A DNA stretch of 36,146 nucleotides from Bacteroidales bacterium (GTDB lineage: Bacteria > Bacteroidota > Bacteroidia > Bacteroidales > Marinilabiliaceae), in the NCBI GenBank assembly GCA_024401395.1, contig JAKSLD010000028.1:1-36146 (forward strand), read 5' to 3'. Under the pieces are notes generated by a model. It saw only the letters and a program-made list of their open reading frames with translations. It did no database searches and was not told the DNA's origin. The translations under genes were made by a program, and so were the position numbers. Shown here piece after piece: positions 7,782 to 15,921 of the stretch (position 1 is the first letter of the stretch; every line of letters begins with the position of its first letter).

Positions 7782-9119
7782 ATGTTTTCTGAGCGCCGAT
7801 TAGAAATTGCTTTTGTTGTATGCCTTGTCCTGTACTCAATGGGACACCTGTGGGATTTCTTTTATGCCATATGTTATACCGCTATGGCCATATCTTTTGT
7901 CGGTTTGGTATATAACATCATTCGCCTTTATTCATATAAGGGCTCTGTAACAGCAACCCGTAAAGTCGACGCTAAATTGAGTAATGGTATGGATAATCTG
8001 GTTGAGCTGTCCATTACCAGTACATATCCTTTTAAGGTTGAGATTGTTGTCCTGGACGAAGCTCCTGATATCCTTCAGTTGCGTGATAACGGACTTAAGG
8101 CTACACTGGAACCAGGCTCTACAGTCACATTGTCCTATAATGTCCATCCGGTGAAGCGTGGACTGTATACTTTCCATAACACTAATGTCTTCATTAATGT
8201 GTGGCCATATTTTATCAGTCGCTGCTTCATTTCCAAGAATGAGGAGCAAGTGAAGGTCTATCCGGCTTTCAATTTTCTCCGTAATATGGAACTTCTCTCA
8301 TTCCGTAATCGCGAGATGACACTTGGTGCACATACTCAGAGTCGTATCGGACAGAGTAAGGAATTTGAGAATATCCGCGAGTATGTTCTTGGCGATGACT
8401 ACCGTATGATCAACTGGAAGGCTTCTGCCCGCCGTCACTTACTGATGGTTAACCAATACGCTCAGGAGAAACGTCAGGATATCTATGCCTTTGTAGATAA
8501 GGGGCGCGGAATGCAGCATACATTCGAAAAGCTAAGCCTGCTGGATTATTCTATCAATTCCACACTGCAACTTAGCTTTATATGTATTCAACAGCAGGAT
8601 AATATGGGTCTCCTCACTTTTGAGCGTAACATCAATACATTCTTTCCTGCCACTGGAGGTATGTCTCAGATTCATAAGTTCCATGATGCTCTGTATGACG
8701 AAAAAACCGAATTTGCTGAGAGCGACTATTCGGCGCTCTTCGCCTTTTGTCAGCGTAATATCAAGAAGCGAAGCCTCTTGATTATCTATACCCAGTTTGA
8801 TTCTGTCAACTCACTCAATCGTCAGATGCCTTATATCAAGGAGTTGGCGAAGCTCCATCTTGTCTTGATAGTGTTCTTTATTGATTCTGATATCCAACAG
8901 CTTTGCTACCAATCACCATCAGAGATGTCAACTATCGATAAGCCTATGACAGATACTGAGGTGTATGCTACACAGATGGTGGCTCAACGTATGTCTTTTG
9001 AGCAGCATCAGATAGTCCGAGAACTCAAAAACCATGGTATCTTCTCTCTTCTGACTAGCCCAGAATCACTGACTGTTAACGTCATAAATCAGTATCTCGC
9101 ACTCAAGGAGCGTATATAA
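7782..9119 (+). CDS. DUF58 family protein, MoxR partner
   Basis: A 445-aa protein with two N-terminal hydrophobic helices (about residues 8-24 and 28-48) and the DUF58 signature ENIREYVLGDDYRMINWKASAR (196-217). The family often carries a VWA-like fold after the signature; here the first strand reads DIYAFVDKGRGM, so the MIDAS DxSxS motif is degenerate. DUF58 proteins are coupled to MoxR ATPases by strong gene-order conservation. It is the last gene of the operon. Its final 78 coding bases lie inside a 96-bp segment found again at 14880-14975, the far end of the restriction-modification island. Confidence 0.9.
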   Translation: MFSERRLEIAFVVCLVLYSMGHLWDFFYAICYTAMAISFVGLVYNIIRLYSYKGSVTATRKVDAKLSNGMDNLVELSITSTYPFKVEIVVLDEAPDILQLRDNGLKATLEPGSTVTLSYNVHPVKRGLYTFHNTNVFINVWPYFISRCFISKNEEQVKVYPAFNFLRNMELLSFRNREMTLGAHTQSRIGQSKEFENIREYVLGDDYRMINWKASARRHLLMVNQYAQEKRQDIYAFVDKGRGMQHTFEKLSLLDYSINSTLQLSFICIQQQDNMGLLTFERNINTFFPATGGMSQIHKFHDALYDEKTEFAESDYSALFAFCQRNIKKRSLLIIYTQFDSVNSLNRQMPYIKELAKLHLVLIVFFIDSDIQQLCYQSPSEMSTIDKPMTDTEVYATQMVAQRMSFEQHQIVRELKNHGIFSLLTSPESLTVNVINQYLALKERI

Positions 9120-9137
9120 AAACGTAAAAGAACGGAC
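9042..9137 (+). repeat. Direct repeat, left copy: 3' end of the DUF58 gene
   Basis: These 96 bases match 14880-14975 with four substitutions and no indels. They cover the last 25 codons of DUF58, its TAA, and 18 bases of downstream DNA. The other copy encodes the same residues except Ser to Asn. The two copies bracket the restriction-modification island. Confidence 0.95.
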
Positions 9138-9189
9138 TTTTTTCCTCTGGAGACGTTTTTTGTAGATTTTGGTGGCACACGGATTCAGG

Positions 9190-9226
9190 GGATAAAGAAA
9201 GCCCCGACGCGGTTGGCGACGGGGCT
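9190..9226 (-). terminator. Terminator of the restriction-modification operon
   Basis: Hairpin with AGCCCCG (9200-9206) pairing with CGGGGCT (9220-9226), the stem extended by near-complementary ACGC/GCGA. On the minus strand it is followed by TTTCTTTA. It lies about 25 bases after the stop of the last methyltransferase. Confidence 0.75.
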
Positions 9227-9252
9227 GTGATGAGGAAATGAATGCACAATGT

Positions 9253-10629
9253 TTAAATGTTTAGTACTCTGTAACTCCATCCACGAGACAAATTATTTAT
9301 ATACAGAGGCTGAATAAGTTGCTTGAAAAGCGATAACGACAATACAAGCCTTTTGTCATGAGGAGAGATTGAGTTTGAAATATCGTGTGGTAGTTCGAGA
9401 CGAGATTTAATACAGACAGAGGTAATGTTATATATTGTTGTTATTTTGCCGTTTATTATAGGTGCAAAATACTTCATGTTATTGACGATATCGGCGAAGT
9501 CTGAACGAGAAGAATGAGAGCGACCGAAATAGTATTCTACATCTCTGCTATTTTGCGAGAACTCGATAAAAGTATTGTTGTTCTTGTTTGGAAAAACTGT
9601 TACAGCCAGAACAGTAATATCATTACGATTGTCTTTTGGGGAGGCTTCAAATGCGTCGACTATTTGACAAGCAATAGCTTGAGCAAAAAGAGGAGGTACA
9701 GCATTGCCTACCATTTTGTAACCATCGCGAATATCATTGTATATGAATTTGAAATCGTCAGGAAATGACTGAATACGAGCACATTCACGAATACTCAAAC
9801 GTCGATAAACAGCATTTGGAGCAAATGCCCTTTTATTTGGTGAAACAAAAAGCATCTTTGGGGCACTTGGGTGGAGAGGCTCGTTTTTAGCTTGTGCTTG
9901 TATGGTAAACGAAGGTTCGTCCCAACTGCGAACGCGATTACGAGACATGAATTTGACGTCATAGGGTGCGTCAAAAGTATCGTGATTAGCATAAGGACAT
10001 ACACTCGTGTCAGCAGTTGCCGAAATTGATGAATTTACTATTTTAGGTTGAAATTGTGCAAGGTCGCCAATAGACTGGCGTAGTGTGACATGCTTAGAAA
10101 TAGATGGGGATGGAAATTCAAAAGATGTAGTTATATCGTTTCTGATACCTACAACAATAACTCTTTTTCTATTTTGGGGCACGCCAAAGTCTGCAGCATC
10201 GAGCAACTTGTATTTGATTTTATAACCGGGTGATTCTAATTGTGATATGAAAGATTTAAATGTGTTGATGTGTTGAGGGGATAGAATGCCAGGTACATTT
10301 TCAATGACAAAAAATTTGGGCTGCTTCTCTTTGACTATGCGGATATAGTCCAAGAATAATTTGCCACGTTCATCTTCAAGCCCTAAACTTTTGCCACCTT
10401 CACTCCATGCTTGGCAAGGCGGACCACCGATTATTCCATCAGCATCGGGTATTTCACTTGCAGATAACTTGCGTATATCTGCATTGGAAAACATGGTAGC
10501 TGGGTGGTTAAGACGATAAGTTGCTTCGATTGCTGTGTCATATTCATTTGCCCAAATCACATTTACCCCGGCTCTTTCAAAGCCAAGGTCTAGACCGCCA
10601 CAACCAGCAAACAGCGAAACGACGTTCAT
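9253..10629 (-). CDS. Second DNA cytosine-C5 methyltransferase with a 130-residue C-terminal extension
   Basis: A 458-aa DNA (cytosine-5) methyltransferase. Motifs are in order: FAGCGG (I, 7-12), GGPPCQ with catalytic Cys72 (IV), ENV 110-112 (VI), QNRKR 152-156 (VIII), a target-recognition region about 180-270, RECARIQ from 281 (IX) and GNAVPP 308-313 (X). The enzyme should end near residue 325, but about 130 further residues follow, rich in beta-type sequence (ITTIYNITSVCI, RLVLSLSLFKQL), which I do not recognise. The target-recognition region shares [11 protein letters not shown] with the neighbouring HaeIII-like enzyme but then reads FTIQAQAKNEPLHPSAP instead of [17 protein letters not shown], so its specificity may differ. 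Start and the preceding stop overlap by one base (TAATG), showing coupling. Confidence 0.93.
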   Translation of the reverse strand: MNVVSLFAGCGGLDLGFERAGVNVIWANEYDTAIEATYRLNHPATMFSNADIRKLSASEIPDADGIIGGPPCQAWSEGGKSLGLEDERGKLFLDYIRIVKEKQPKFFVIENVPGILSPQHINTFKSFISQLESPGYKIKYKLLDAADFGVPQNRKRVIVVGIRNDITTSFEFPSPSISKHVTLRQSIGDLAQFQPKIVNSSISATADTSVCPYANHDTFDAPYDVKFMSRNRVRSWDEPSFTIQAQAKNEPLHPSAPKMLFVSPNKRAFAPNAVYRRLSIRECARIQSFPDDFKFIYNDIRDGYKMVGNAVPPLFAQAIACQIVDAFEASPKDNRNDITVLAVTVFPNKNNNTFIEFSQNSRDVEYYFGRSHSSRSDFADIVNNMKYFAPIINGKITTIYNITSVCIKSRLELPHDISNSISPHDKRLVLSLSLFKQLIQPLYINNLSRGWSYRVLNI

Positions 10630-11630
10630 TATTCAAATCCTTTTTCTTTCAACACTTCTTTGATTCTTAATGCTACATGGTATGCGAGATTAACAGGCAC
10701 AGCGTTGCCTATCATCTTGTAGCCATAGTTGACATCATCATAGATGAAATTGAAATTGTCAGGGAAGCTTTGAACTCGTGCAACTTCACGGACAGTCATT
10801 CGACGGTACAAATGTTCTTGTCCGGGAACAAATATTTGTTTATTTGCTTCGATTTTCACCATTTTAGGAGCTTGTGGATGCAATTGACATTGACGACCGC
10901 TAGCTTGAACCGTAAAACCAGCTTCGTCCCAACTTCTGACTCGATTTCGAGATAAGAATATTGGAGAAAATGACCCAATAAAATATTCATGATTGGGAAC
11001 TTTACACTTGTTGCCATTCGTCTTGTTCTTGTCAAGCGCTGGAATGGCAGAGTCTTGCAGATCCCAAATGGCTTCTCTTAACGTAGGTTTGTGTTCAAGA
11101 GGAGTAGGATACTGAAAATCTTTAACTTCGAGGTCTTTTCTAAACCCGATGTAAAAGATTCGATCTCTATCTTCAGGAACATCAAAATCGTTGGCATTTA
11201 ACATTTTGAGGTTTACATCGTAACCTGCTTCGTCAAACAACTTTAAAAATCCTTTTACAGCCTCTGAATGACGATTCGCCAACATGCCAGATACATTTTC
11301 AGCAACAAAGAATAGTGGTTGCTTATCTTTGAGAATACGTATATATTCGTAGAATAGTTGGCCACGAGCATCTTCAATGCCACGGAGAGAACCGCCCTCG
11401 CTCCAGGATTGACATGGCGGACCTCCAATAATACCTTGGATATCGTTTGGAAACTCGTCTGAAGAAATGTTTCTTATATCTTTGTCGCTGAGTTCTACGT
11501 TTGGAAAATTTGCTCTAAATGTTGGACAAATTTTCTTATCGAACTCGTTAGCCATTACAGTAGTAAATCCTGCCTTATGGAAACCAAGGTCGAGACCACC
11601 GGCACCACTAAACAAACTAATCAATCTCAT
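10629..11630 (-). CDS. HaeIII-like DNA cytosine-C5 methyltransferase (predicted GGCC)
   Basis: A 333-aa methyltransferase, nearly the length of M.HaeIII. From memory of that enzyme, similarity is high over the whole length: [16 protein letters not shown] (motif I), [16 protein letters not shown] with catalytic Cys73, AENVSGM (motif VI), and especially the recognition region [33 protein letters not shown] and [17 protein letters not shown]. This supports methylation within GGCC. The ATG at 11630 is preferred over a longer frame to 11690 because motif I begins immediately after it and the extra residues look non-coding. It overlaps the upstream endonuclease gene by 14 bp. Confidence 0.95.
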   Translation of the reverse strand: MRLISLFSGAGGLDLGFHKAGFTTVMANEFDKKICPTFRANFPNVELSDKDIRNISSDEFPNDIQGIIGGPPCQSWSEGGSLRGIEDARGQLFYEYIRILKDKQPLFFVAENVSGMLANRHSEAVKGFLKLFDEAGYDVNLKMLNANDFDVPEDRDRIFYIGFRKDLEVKDFQYPTPLEHKPTLREAIWDLQDSAIPALDKNKTNGNKCKVPNHEYFIGSFSPIFLSRNRVRSWDEAGFTVQASGRQCQLHPQAPKMVKIEANKQIFVPGQEHLYRRMTVREVARVQSFPDNFNFIYDDVNYGYKMIGNAVPVNLAYHVALRIKEVLKEKGFE

Positions 11631-12591
11631 TTTCTTGAAACAAATACTGAGTGAAAAGTACTGGTGGGTTGCCAAGAAGCTTAACATCAAACTTCAAAGA
11701 TTGTTCAACCTTAGTTGATGCATTATGAATTCTAAAAGATATTTCCCAGCCACCGTCTAGAATCATATTAAGGGTATTGTCGGAATCTGCTTTCATCTTG
11801 AACTCCACTATGCGAGTAGGTAAGTTTAATTTAGGCGTTTGAAAACGAGGTTTAACACCTTCATAACTCTTGTTCAGCTCTCCTTCTAAATTGAACGCCT
11901 TCACAACTACGAGGTTGTGGCTATCATCTTTTATAATCTTATAGAAAGCATACTTGCCTAACAAGTAGCGAATTAGTTTCTGTGGTATGTCAGCGTTATT
12001 GTTGTTGATGAGCATCAACTCCTTTCTAAATGCTTCAAGTAGAGGTATGTAAACTCTAGTTGCCTTTTCTTCACCAAGGTCGTTCCAAGTTTTGTTTTTA
12101 CATTCTCCCAAATATGAAAATATAGGTTTGATATCATCCCAATAGTTCTTAGAACAAGGAACGTCGAACCAAGATTTGCCGAAGTCAAGGACTTTGCTAA
12201 GACGAGAGTGCTTAACTGCATCGTTGTTATTCTTTGCGGAGAAACCAATTTCCCAACTTGGCTGCATACGTTGAAAAACGACATCGCGTACGTCGCCAAA
12301 CTCTCCAGCGCTATCATGATTAATATAGATTTGAAGACATTCATTGGGTTTGCCTATCGCAGTCAATCCTGGTTCAATTCGAACCATAGTATCGATGGTT
12401 AATGCTGCGCAGTAGTCAAAGCGACGTCTGTCAGCAAAAGTAGATGCATCGTAATATCTTTTAGCATCATCATAAGCAGCGTTTTGAACAAGAACGAGAT
12501 TTACACCATTCTCTTTCAGATAGCTACTATATTGCACGGCAAGAGCGTATTCAAAAGCTTTGCCATTCTTCACTTGATCACCTTGTGCCAT
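11617..12591 (-). CDS. HaeIII-family type II restriction endonuclease
   Basis: A 324-aa protein that I place in the HaeIII endonuclease family (PF09556), which cuts GG/CC. Support is the N-terminal [16 protein letters not shown], the hallmark [20 protein letters not shown] (about 112-131) and [23 protein letters not shown]. Asp100, Glu114 and Lys120 could form a PD-(D/E)xK-like site; this is inference. It is first in a three-gene operon, followed by the matching GGCC methyltransferase. Having the nuclease promoter-proximal means the methyltransferases depend on readthrough or an internal promoter. The gene looks intact, so the system may be active. Confidence 0.88.
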   Translation of the reverse strand: MAQGDQVKNGKAFEYALAVQYSSYLKENGVNLVLVQNAAYDDAKRYYDASTFADRRRFDYCAALTIDTMVRIEPGLTAIGKPNECLQIYINHDSAGEFGDVRDVVFQRMQPSWEIGFSAKNNNDAVKHSRLSKVLDFGKSWFDVPCSKNYWDDIKPIFSYLGECKNKTWNDLGEEKATRVYIPLLEAFRKELMLINNNNADIPQKLIRYLLGKYAFYKIIKDDSHNLVVVKAFNLEGELNKSYEGVKPRFQTPKLNLPTRIVEFKMKADSDNTLNMILDGGWEISFRIHNASTKVEQSLKFDVKLLGNPPVLFTQYLFQENEID

Positions 12592-12625
12592 ATAACTATA
12601 AAAAATAGTCTAAACGTTTTAGGTG

Positions 12626-12660
12626 CAAAGGTAGGAAAAATGATTGGTAAAAATGTCAAA
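12626..12660 (-). promoter_or_regulatory. Candidate promoter of the restriction-modification operon
   Basis: On the minus strand TACCTTTG (12633 to 12626) matches TAnnTTTG exactly. TTTG occurs 23 bases upstream (12660 to 12657), slightly longer than the usual spacing. The predicted start is about 28 bases before the endonuclease ATG. Confidence 0.5.
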
Positions 12661-12813
12661 TGACTGTATAAATTAATGAGACAAAGATAGTTACGTTTGT
12701 GTAGTTCTTGAATTTCAACAAGATAGATTTGCTATTATGCAATTAAATATAATTGGCTATAGATAATAAATTGATTCATAAACACCTGGATGCCCTCAAA
12801 ATTTCATGCCGTT

Positions 12814-13002
12814 TTATTGTTCCGGTAGTTCGATGCAGAAGTGGTCTACGATGGCTTTGACGATGTTGGGAGGGAGAAGGCGCATCGAGGGACGGTAGCC
12901 GAGGGGCTGGAGTTTGTGGTGGATGGAGCGAAGCCAGCGGTTGAAGGTGGATGGGGAGACTTCGGCAAAGGCGGCGAGCTGTTGTTTGGTGTAGCTTTTC
13001 AT
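12814..13002 (-). CDS. Small DUF4248-like helix-turn-helix protein
   Basis: A 62-aa protein reading KSYTKQQLAAFAEVSPSTFNRWLRSIHHKL, then LGYRPSMRLLPPNIVKAIVDHF. It resembles DUF4248-type small proteins common in Bacteroides and often found beside other accessory genes. The first half has helix-turn-helix character. Function is unknown. It shares strand with the frameshifted gene upstream and is separated from it by a TATTAC-type repeat region. Confidence 0.65.
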   Translation of the reverse strand: MKSYTKQQLAAFAEVSPSTFNRWLRSIHHKLQPLGYRPSMRLLPPNIVKAIVDHFCIELPEQ

Positions 13003-13066
13003 GGTGTTATCCTATTACTATGTTATTACTGTCCTATTACTATCCTATTACTTTGGTATTACATTG
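13003..13066. repeat. Imperfect tandem repeat of a CCTATTACT-type unit
   Basis: TCCTATTACTAT recurs about four times with variants (TCCTATTACTATG, TGTTATTACTG, TCCTATTACTAT, CCTATTACTTTGG). It fills the gap between the small HTH gene and the frameshifted gene. Role unknown; it could hold a promoter or a protein-binding array. Confidence 0.6.
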
Positions 13067-13714
13067 TTATATGCCGCCACTGCTCTTGTTCATGAGCTTG
13101 TAGCCTGCGTATGCGACAATGCCTACGCCTGCCGCGATGAGGACGTACTTGCCGTATTTCTTGATTTTTTCGCCCATTGTGGAAAAGTTGTTTGATGTTG
13201 GTTGAGAGATGATAGTCGTGCTGGTGACATCGGACTGTGCCTGCTGCGTGTCGGCCACAGAGCTGGAGCCAGGCTCGGCAAGATACTGTGACGAGACGAA
13301 GCCCTCGGTGGCGTTGTAGCGAACGGCTGTCCATCCGCTAGTTGAGGCGCAGTTGAGGACATACACTGATGGGATTGAAGCGAATGAGGAATTTGACAAC
13401 CTTCTTGGCAACTTTGGCAATCTTCTTGCCGATCTTCTTGGTGATCTTGGTTACTGCTTTGGCGGCATTCTTAACGCCCTTGTACAGTCTGGGCAGCCTT
13501 CTTGATGCCTTTGCCAACCTTTTTGATAGCCTTCTTCAGGAAGCCGAAGAGAGCCGAAGAGTTTGGACTGAGAGCTGGGTTGTTTTGCGCCTGAGTGAGG
13601 GTAATGTTGCGTAGTTTGGGATTGTCCCAATAGTCGAGGACTGAGCCTAGTCCGCTTGCCATTGCACGTGCTTCTCGTTCAGTCGGGAAGAAGAGCGTCG
13701 TAGTGATAGATGTG
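13067..13714 (-). pseudogene. Frameshifted cationic / SH3-like / transmembrane protein gene, 5' end lost
   Basis: Read on the minus strand, one protein is spread over three frames. Frame one gives TTTLFFPTEREARAMASGLG... to KKAIKKVGKGIKKAAQTVQG. Removing one base from CCC at 13477-13479 continues into VKNAAKAVTKITKKIGKKIAKVAKK. Removing one base from GGG at 13374-13376 continues into PSVYVLNCASTSGWTAVRYNATEGFVSSQYL, an SH3-like segment. It ends with a membrane helix (KYVLIAAGVGIVAYAGYKLM). The repaired product has more than 200 residues: a lysine-rich amphipathic region, an SH3-like domain and a C-terminal anchor. The open frame extends past the ATG at 13662 to about 13714, where a stop appears next to a truncated unrelated gene, so the 5' end also looks lost. 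I do not recognise the family. Confidence 0.65.
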
Positions 13715-14875
13715 CCTCAAGCGGCGTATAATTTACGTCCTATATACATCAACAATAATATGCAAAATGGTTCGTATAAACGAAACCATGAAGGAGACTA
13801 CAAATGCAATGAGCAGGAACTGAAAATGATGCTCAGAGATGCCAATGACGAAGGGAATGATGGCATTTTGCTGGAAAACTATGGCATGGAAGACATTGAT
13901 GGAGAAACGTTGAGGAAATATAGGCAGTTGTTCAAGACAGACCATCCTGAACATGCATGGAATGATCTCGAAGACAAGGAGTTTTTGAGAAATATGGGAG
14001 GATATGGAAAGAACAGAAATACAGGAACAGAGGCGTTGACATTGGCAGGATTGCTGATGTTTGGTAAAGGACTGTCGGTGAGAGAACGTTTTAGCAATGT
14101 TCGTATGGACTACGTTGACTATACAAATATTAGCGGTGAGCAGAGATATAGCGACAGACTGACATACGATGGCAGTTGGGAGAATAATCTGTTTAACTTC
14201 ATAAGAATGGTGCTTCCGAAACTGACAAGAGACTTACCTCGCCCTTTTAAAATGGAGGGTATGCAAAGGATTGATGACACTCCATTGCACAAGGCGGTAA
14301 GAGAGGCGGTAACGAATGCTGTGATACATTCGGACTACATGTTGAATGGAGTTTTGCGTATAGAGAAACATGATGAGGGTTTTGTTTTAAAGAATCCAGG
14401 ACTGTTGAAGTTGCCAGTAAGAGCAATTTATGAGGGCGGAGAATCGAAGTCTCGCAATCCACGTATGCAAGATATGTTGAGAATGATAGGTTACGGAGAA
14501 AACTTGGGGTCGGGATTTCCGTCTATACTGAAGGCATGGCATGACACTCGACTTGCTGAGCCGATGCTTGTGGAGCAGACTGAGTTGATGCAAGTAGAAC
14601 TCACAATGCAGATTGTATTAGGAAACAACGATTTCCTAAAAGATTTCCTAAAAGAACTCACTGAAAGACAGATAGATATATTAAAGATAATAAATACCGA
14701 TTTCCTAATAACCACACAGGGAATAGCCGACAAGACAGGAACAACAGACAGGACTGTTAGAAATGACATAAAGACATTGAAGGAGAAAGGATTGCTAGAT
14801 AGAGAAGGAGGACGCAAAGATGGGAAATGGATAGTGACAGGAAATGGTGTGGCATTATTGGAGGTTATTAGATAG
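13703..14875 (+). CDS. 5'-truncated RecG-like ATP-binding protein (AlbA_2 domain missing)
   Basis: A 390-aa frame opening with GTG at 13703. IDVPQAAYNLRPIYINNN matches the interior of proteins with an AlbA_2 domain followed by a RecG-type ATPase-like domain (HATPase_c_4). The ATP-lid features are present: EAVTNAVIHSDY (201-212), GGESKSRNP (245-253) and GYGENLGSGFPS (263-274). A C-terminal winged helix follows (TERQIDILKIINTDFLITTQGIADKTGTTDRTVRNDIKTLKEKGLL). The expected N-terminal AlbA_2 domain of more than 100 residues is absent. The frame stays open upstream into the opposite-strand pseudogene, so a deletion or recombination junction probably lies at about 13690-13703. Translation could instead start at an ATG near 13760. 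The stop codon lies 5 bp before the second DUF58-end repeat. Probably non-functional or altered. Confidence 0.75.
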   Translation: MIDVPQAAYNLRPIYINNNMQNGSYKRNHEGDYKCNEQELKMMLRDANDEGNDGILLENYGMEDIDGETLRKYRQLFKTDHPEHAWNDLEDKEFLRNMGGYGKNRNTGTEALTLAGLLMFGKGLSVRERFSNVRMDYVDYTNISGEQRYSDRLTYDGSWENNLFNFIRMVLPKLTRDLPRPFKMEGMQRIDDTPLHKAVREAVTNAVIHSDYMLNGVLRIEKHDEGFVLKNPGLLKLPVRAIYEGGESKSRNPRMQDMLRMIGYGENLGSGFPSILKAWHDTRLAEPMLVEQTELMQVELTMQIVLGNNDFLKDFLKELTERQIDILKIINTDFLITTQGIADKTGTTDRTVRNDIKTLKEKGLLDREGGRKDGKWIVTGNGVALLEVIR

Positions 14876-14879
14876 TAAA

Positions 14880-14975
14880 TTCTCTCTTCTGACTAACCCA
14901 GAATCACTGACTGTCAACGTCATAAATCAGTATCTCGCACTCAAGGAGCGTATATAATAACGCAAAAGAACGGAC
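14880..14975 (+). repeat. Direct repeat, right copy: displaced 3' end of a DUF58 gene
   Basis: 96 bases matching 9042-9137 with four substitutions. In frame it encodes FSLLTNPESLTVNVINQYLA and then LKERI plus stop. It is a DUF58 gene tail without its gene and marks the right edge of the island. Confidence 0.95.
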
Positions 14976-14999
14976 CAAGGGTGAACCAGGATTGAAGGG

Positions 15000-15039
15000 A
15001 TAGAAAAGAAAGGCAGCGCCAGTTTCCTGATGCTGCCTT
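15000..15039 (-). terminator. Terminator of the Fib_succ_major-like gene
   Basis: AAGGCAGC (15010-15017) pairs perfectly with GCTGCCTT (15032-15039). On the minus strand it is followed by a T-rich tract (TTTCTTTTCT). It lies about 45 bases after the stop of the gene ending at 15085. Confidence 0.75.
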
Positions 15040-15084
15040 GTGAGCGTTATAGCGCTATGTGAGACGTCGTTGTCGTCTCTATGT

Positions 15085-15921
15085 TTACAACTTGCGACCT
15101 GCTATGTCGTAGCGTTCGCCATTGCGGATGATGACAACCTTGCCGTTTTCGATGGTTTTGGTTACCTTGCCAGCATTGTCGGTGTTGACAGACTCGATGG
15201 CTGTTGGGGTTGTGTCTGGAACATCATAAACAGGACGAACAGGGAACCCGCGATAACGGCTATCGTCGATGTTCGGGTCGACGTTGTCCGAATCGAAGTC
15301 GAGGTAGTACGCGCCGTAGGCGCTGCCTGGGTAAGGAGTAGACGACCAGTAGAGGCCGCTCGAACCCTTGTCGAGGAGGTACTCCCCGCGACGATAGCCA
15401 GCAGCAGGAAGGAAGATAGAGTTGCCTGTATAGCCTGCCTTCTTTGATGTTACCTTATAGCCAGCTACACCATTGAATTCGGTATTGTCTTCATCATACC
15501 ATACCCATGCACAGTTGTCCGTATTTGCTAGCTCTGCAAACTCTGTCTGTGTAGGCATACGGTAGCCCGCACCTAAAGCTGCAGTTGCAGCATCGTAAGC
15601 CGTTCCACCGATACCTTTTGAATAATTCGCACCACCATAAACATACTCCTTGAGAGGGTCTTTATCCGTACCTGCATCATCCCAAGATGTCATTGTACCG
15701 TCAAGGTCTGACAGATAAGTCTCCCATGTGTAGTTTGCCTTTGGCGATGTCTCGCCCCACGCCAGATACCATCCTGCGGCTGTTGAAGAAGTTGCACCAA
15801 GGTTACATGTTGCCCACTTGACGGACAAGCCGAGGTCGACATACTCGCCACTCAGAGGCTCTTCTGCCCATGCACCTACAGCGAACAAGGCAGAAACGAA
15901 TAAAGAAATTAATTTTCTCAT
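15085..15921 (-). CDS. Secreted Fib_succ_major/DUF1566-like protein
   Basis: A 278-aa secreted protein with a signal peptide (MRKLISLFVSALFAVGAWA). The body carries YVDLGLSVKWATCNLGA, WYLAWGETSPKANYTWETY, GYRMPTQTEFAEL, SIFLPAAGYRRGEYLLDKGSSGLYWSS and GFPVRPVYDV, the pattern of Fibrobacter-succinogenes-major-like domains frequent in Bacteroidales. The C-terminus (ENGKVVIIRNGERYDIAGRKL) resembles the conserved tail of many exported Prevotella proteins, possibly a sorting signal; that is inference. It likely acts at the cell surface or outside; the ligand is unknown. It is monocistronic, with a terminator beyond its stop, and lies immediately outside the island. Confidence 0.85.
   Translation of the reverse strand: MRKLISLFVSALFAVGAWAEEPLSGEYVDLGLSVKWATCNLGATSSTAAGWYLAWGETSPKANYTWETYLSDLDGTMTSWDDAGTDKDPLKEYVYGGANYSKGIGGTAYDAATAALGAGYRMPTQTEFAELANTDNCAWVWYDEDNTEFNGVAGYKVTSKKAGYTGNSIFLPAAGYRRGEYLLDKGSSGLYWSSTPYPGSAYGAYYLDFDSDNVDPNIDDSRYRGFPVRPVYDVPDTTPTAIESVNTDNAGKVTKTIENGKVVIIRNGERYDIAGRKL

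Noticed and set aside
11631-11690. N-terminal extension of the HaeIII-like methyltransferase
   Set aside because: It lies inside the endonuclease gene, looks non-coding, and motif I starts exactly at the ATG at 11630.
13369-13614. 81-aa hydrophobic plus-strand frame
   Set aside because: It is the complement of the lysine-rich part of the frameshifted minus-strand gene; AAG on one strand reads as CTT on the other, giving false Leu-rich helices.
14880-14975. Short gene starting within the right repeat copy
   Set aside because: The frame is only the displaced end of DUF58, without a start codon or upstream coding sequence.
9042-14975. Classical integrase-mediated element with att sites
   Set aside because: No integrase, excisionase or mobilisation gene is present, and the repeats carry four substitutions, more than expected for an att duplication.
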